This document shows, piece after piece, positions 23,706 to 26,478 of a DNA stretch of 26,478 bases. Under the pieces are notes generated by a model, which made no database searches, was not told the DNA's origin, and saw only the letters and a program-made list of their open reading frames with translations. Every line of letters starts with the position of its first letter. Within the stretch, counting starts at the first letter, position 1. The stretch covers positions 1 through 26,478 of the IMG/VR virus record IMGVR_UViG_3300030380_000389. One strand, 5' to 3'. The DNA is from a virus. The position numbers and the translations under genes were made by a program.

Positions 23706-25168
23706 TAGTAGTACTCCCTTTTCTGAGGGTAATAATCTTCTTCTAGGTCTTCTCCGTCAAGAGAAACAAATCCTCCTTGACGAAATCTCATTATTGCTAA
23801 CGTCATACTATCACAAAAGTCATCATGATCGCCATTAGGAAATGAAGCTACTTCTTCAATCACTTCATCTGTAAACTTTTTATCTGTTGGTGCCCATACT
23901 ACACCAGCTTCAAACATCGGTGCAACCATATGCATACGAGTTACTTTATCATTTCCTTTACCAGGTGCAAACCCCAAGGCTGGAATGCCTCGAAGCCGCA
24001 ACTCCTGTATCAAAGGAGTACCTGTAGCTTTTGCTTCTATCAACACCATATCTGGTTCCCAATACTCATGTTCGTCAAACGCAATCTCCTTTAACTCTGG
24101 AAAATTCCAACGCCCTCGTTGAGCATCCAGTAGTATTATGTTGTCAGGTCCGCCTTCTTCTGGATTGAATATACCCCAAGTTGTGATCGCTGAATAGTCC
24201 GCAGTTTCTTTTTTTGAGAATGCCGTGTCATATGCTTGTAAAATATACTTCAAAGGAGGTATCTTTTCCTCCTCCCAAGGTTGCCACCACTCTCTTTTAA
24301 CGATTGCACCCTCTGAAGTAGTCGGTTGTTGTTGCCATTGAGCAGACCATTTAGCTACAGGAAGAGAAGCTTTTATAGACAATAATGCGTCTTTTTCCCA
24401 AAACTCAGGCCATAATGCGTTATCTGAGGGTAAAATAGCTGGAAATTCAACAACCTCCCACTGATCTGACATCACATCTGACCCCTGTGCTGCCAATAAT
24501 CTACCCGTTAAATCCTTTTTTCCCCACCTTGTCATAACAATTATGATGGATCCACCTGGTTGGAGACGCTGTCGAGGTCCAGAAGTGTACCATTCATACG
24601 CATGATCAAAGGCAGTCTCGCTCAAAGCGTCTTGTTCCGAGTGTGGATCGTCAATAACAAACAAATCCGCACCACGACCCGTGACCGCAGCACCTACACC
24701 CGCCGCAAAGTACTCACCACCCTTGTCAGTTTGCCATTTTCCCGCACCTTTGTTGTCTTCTTTTAGGTTTGTGTTTGGAAAAATGTCTTTATATTGCGGA
24801 TCATCTATCAAATCCCGCACTTTTCTACCAAAACGCACCGCAAGTTCCGTATTATGGGTGGCTTGAATGATTTTTAACTTGGGATTACGCCCCAAAAACC
24901 ATGCTGGCATAAGATATGACGCAAATTCTGACTTAGAATGACGTGGTGGCATGTTAATGATAAGCCTTTTTAGCTTACCTTCCGCCACTTGTTCTAGTTT
25001 TTCTGCAATAATCCTGTGATGTCGGCCTTCAATGAAGTTCTCGTACACATGATGTGCAAAAGGCATGAACTTTTCTTGCGCCTCGTCCCTAAGATCAAGT
25101 CGTTTCTTAGCTTCTGTGAGGCTTAGTATTTCCTTTAACGCCTCTTCGGGAAGAGCCTGTAAGTTCAT
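23705..25168 (-). CDS. terminase large subunit
   Basis: 487 residues; start overlaps the upstream stop as TGATG. The ATPase half has a Walker A of the PPRHSKS type at 74-81, Walker B LFVIDDP (169-175), and the coupling motif MTRWG (212-216). The nuclease half has D313 in QAYDTAFSKKETADY, E378 in MVLIEAKATG, and D447/D449/D450/D453 in GDHDDFCDS. The protein pumps DNA into the head and cuts concatemers at the portal. Type resembles TIGR01630-like (psiM2 ORF9-like) terminases. No small-subunit gene is recognised in the window; it may lie upstream beyond 26478. Confidence 0.95.
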   Translation of the reverse strand: MNLQALPEEALKEILSLTEAKKRLDLRDEAQEKFMPFAHHVYENFIEGRHHRIIAEKLEQVAEGKLKRLIINMPPRHSKSEFASYLMPAWFLGRNPKLKIIQATHNTELAVRFGRKVRDLIDDPQYKDIFPNTNLKEDNKGAGKWQTDKGGEYFAAGVGAAVTGRGADLFVIDDPHSEQDALSETAFDHAYEWYTSGPRQRLQPGGSIIIVMTRWGKKDLTGRLLAAQGSDVMSDQWEVVEFPAILPSDNALWPEFWEKDALLSIKASLPVAKWSAQWQQQPTTSEGAIVKREWWQPWEEEKIPPLKYILQAYDTAFSKKETADYSAITTWGIFNPEEGGPDNIILLDAQRGRWNFPELKEIAFDEHEYWEPDMVLIEAKATGTPLIQELRLRGIPALGFAPGKGNDKVTRMHMVAPMFEAGVVWAPTDKKFTDEVIEEVASFPNGDHDDFCDSMTLAIMRFRQGGFVSLDGEDLEEDYYPQKREYY

Positions 25169-26478
25169 CAGACAACTTCATTAGGATTTAACACATAGGG
25201 GGTAATCGGTGCTACCGTTCTAGGTTGGTAGTACACTCCAATACCAGGGCGACCATATGTGACGGCAGGTGTTTCTTCTTCTTCTTCAACCTCGTCTTCA
25301 ACTTGGTCTATCGGAACACATACATACATACCATTAATTAGTCTAAGTTCATAACCAGGAGGACAATTTCCTCCGTCATCTGGTGGTACAGTAGTGTCGT
25401 CGTCATCTCCGCCAGATCCGACAGGAGGAACAACAACATCTCCTCCAGTATCGTCATACGGTGGGAAGACAGTCGTATCTATGTATGGATTAATATTGGT
25501 AGTCTCTACAGGATCCGTTGTAACATTACCAGATGTATCTACCGTAACATTAGTCCCAGAAGTAGATGTACCAGTGGCAGTACCAGAAGTAGATGTAATA
25601 GTTGGTGATATAATCTCTGCATCCTCAAGAACTTGATTATTAAATCCTTTTCGAGGTAGATTCGGACCTTCAGGTGTTATAATCTCATCCGCTAGAACTG
25701 CATCCTCAAGAGGAGTATTATTAAGTCCTTTAAATCCTGGTCGAGGTGCTCTAAGAACATTGTCGTTCATAACTTCACCTTCAAAAACAAAAGGTGCTAC
25801 CCCTGTTTGATTTTCAGCTCTCTCCATTGGTAGAATGTTTGGTGCTGAAACAACGCTTCGACTCTCACCCGAAGTTCTAGAAGGAGTTAATCCCATTGAT
25901 TGTTCTGCGAAGTTGGCAATTTCAACCATTGAGAACGGAGTACTATTCTCTATTCTTCTAGCTGTCTCCATTGACAACTCTCCAGATATTGCAATCTCAT
26001 TGTTAATTAGATCCATTACAGCCATTGTGTCCATAGTTGAGGCAGCGTTATTAGGAACATTCAAATTCATTTCTGCTTGAGTCGCACCTACAAATTCATT
26101 TGCTGGGGTTACGTCACCAGTAGATCGAGGAGTATTAATAGCCATCATCCGTGCAGCTTGCTCCTCGTTTAGAATCCCTTGTTCAATCAAAGCTTGGATT
26201 TCAGATTGTTTCTGAAGAAGAGTTGGATCTACATCAGGTCCCCTTTGAGGAGCACCTGGAGGATTAAAGTTTGGACCTTGTCGATTACTTGGCAAAACAT
26301 TAGATACAGGAGTAATTGCAGTATCTTCAGGAGTAAAGCTTGCATCTTGGTCTGGTGCCAATGGAACATTTCTCCCTGCTAAAATCTCACCCACTAATGG
26401 ATTAGTTTCACCCGATGGAGCTAAATCTGGGAACACCGCTCTCTGTTGTGCGTCACCTGTTGAAGCTTCTTGTGCCGC
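25168..26478 (-). CDS. acidic low-complexity phage protein, 5' end outside the window
   Basis: The frame is open to the right edge (the codons beyond the GTG at 26436 read AAQEASTGDAQQRA), so the true start lies outside; at least 436 residues are seen. Residues after the GTG are Pro/Asn-rich (LAPSGETNPLVGEILAGRN). A helix region lies near 70-100 (QKQSEIQALIEQGILNEEQA), and Ser/Thr/Gly tracts follow (TSGTATGTSTSGTNVTVD). The C-terminal third is acidic (GGDDDDTTVPPDD), with NCPPGYELRLINGMYVCVP, a Cys-bracketed mini-motif, then EDEVEEEEE and a Tyr/Pro-rich end. It is coupled to the terminase by TGATG. No family recognised; perhaps a virion or internal protein. Confidence 0.8.
   Translation of the reverse strand, partial: AAQEASTGDAQQRAVFPDLAPSGETNPLVGEILAGRNVPLAPDQDASFTPEDTAITPVSNVLPSNRQGPNFNPPGAPQRGPDVDPTLLQKQSEIQALIEQGILNEEQAARMMAINTPRSTGDVTPANEFVGATQAEMNLNVPNNAASTMDTMAVMDLINNEIAISGELSMETARRIENSTPFSMVEIANFAEQSMGLTPSRTSGESRSVVSAPNILPMERAENQTGVAPFVFEGEVMNDNVLRAPRPGFKGLNNTPLEDAVLADEIITPEGPNLPRKGFNNQVLEDAEIISPTITSTSGTATGTSTSGTNVTVDTSGNVTTDPVETTNINPYIDTTVFPPYDDTGGDVVVPPVGSGGDDDDTTVPPDDGGNCPPGYELRLINGMYVCVPIDQVEDEVEEEEETPAVTYGRPGIGVYYQPRTVAPITPYVLNPNEVV

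Overview
The window is a piece of a tailed double-stranded DNA bacteriophage genome (or prophage), almost entirely the virion-structure, packaging and lysis module. Every supportable gene (38) lies on the minus strand, so the transcription order runs from position 26478 down to 1. Genes are tightly packed, most with an AGGAG-type ribosome site and many joined by TAATG, TGATG or ATGA start/stop overlaps. There are no tRNA, rRNA, IS or CRISPR features. The protein styles (short Lys/Cys/Trp-rich proteins, W-G repeat tail proteins, a DUF115-like Rossmann protein, a GroES-like protein beside the scaffold) resemble marine phages of alphaproteobacteria or cyanobacteria as I remember them. The gp4-like connector genes and the lack of a tape-measure, sheath or tube gene inside the window favour a short-tailed (podovirus-like) phage with a Gram-negative host. 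The host cannot be fixed from the sequence.

Layout in transcription order. (1) Packaging, 26478-21183: an acidic protein cut by the window edge, large terminase, and a large portal protein. (2) Envelope and small-protein block, 21183-17171: a 62-aa Lys-rich protein, two overlapping exported Cys-containing proteins (208 and 548 aa, the latter with a TonB-like Glu-Pro spacer), three short basic proteins, a one-TM coiled-coil protein and a two-TM EF-hand protein. (3) Lysis, 17169-16196: a holin-like membrane protein coupled to a GH108 muramidase. (4) Head, 16176-10600: a Gly-rich protein with a calcium-loop motif, a small helical protein, a GroES-like co-chaperonin, acidic/Gln-rich scaffold, two accessory head proteins, an HK97-type major capsid protein, and then a small membrane gene and two virion proteins separated by intrinsic terminators or hairpins. 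(5) Connector, 10591-7450: a basic DUF6321-like protein, a small membrane protein, two gp4-like adaptors and the DUF115-like Rossmann protein. (6) Tail and adhesin, 7448-1: a virion protein, a W-G-repeat protein carrying a cupredoxin-like domain with a complete type-1 copper ligand set, a fibre with an S74 chaperone domain, a Gly-rich adhesin, a 46-aa zinc-ribbon-like protein, small accessory proteins, a 621-aa tail protein, and a Gly/Ala-rich protein cut by the other edge.

The genes work together as a virion factory. The scaffold and GroES-like protein would help the capsid protein assemble, terminase and portal fill the head, the gp4-like proteins close it, and the fibre, adhesin and W-G proteins form the host-contact end. 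Holin-like protein and muramidase release progeny. The points most worth a second look are the cupredoxin domain in a tail protein, the overlapping exported pair whose shared DNA encodes a C-terminal hydrophobic tail in one frame and a signal peptide in another, the calcium-loop motifs flanking the lysis genes, the set of tiny Cys/Trp basic proteins, and the terminators that isolate single genes inside the head operon.
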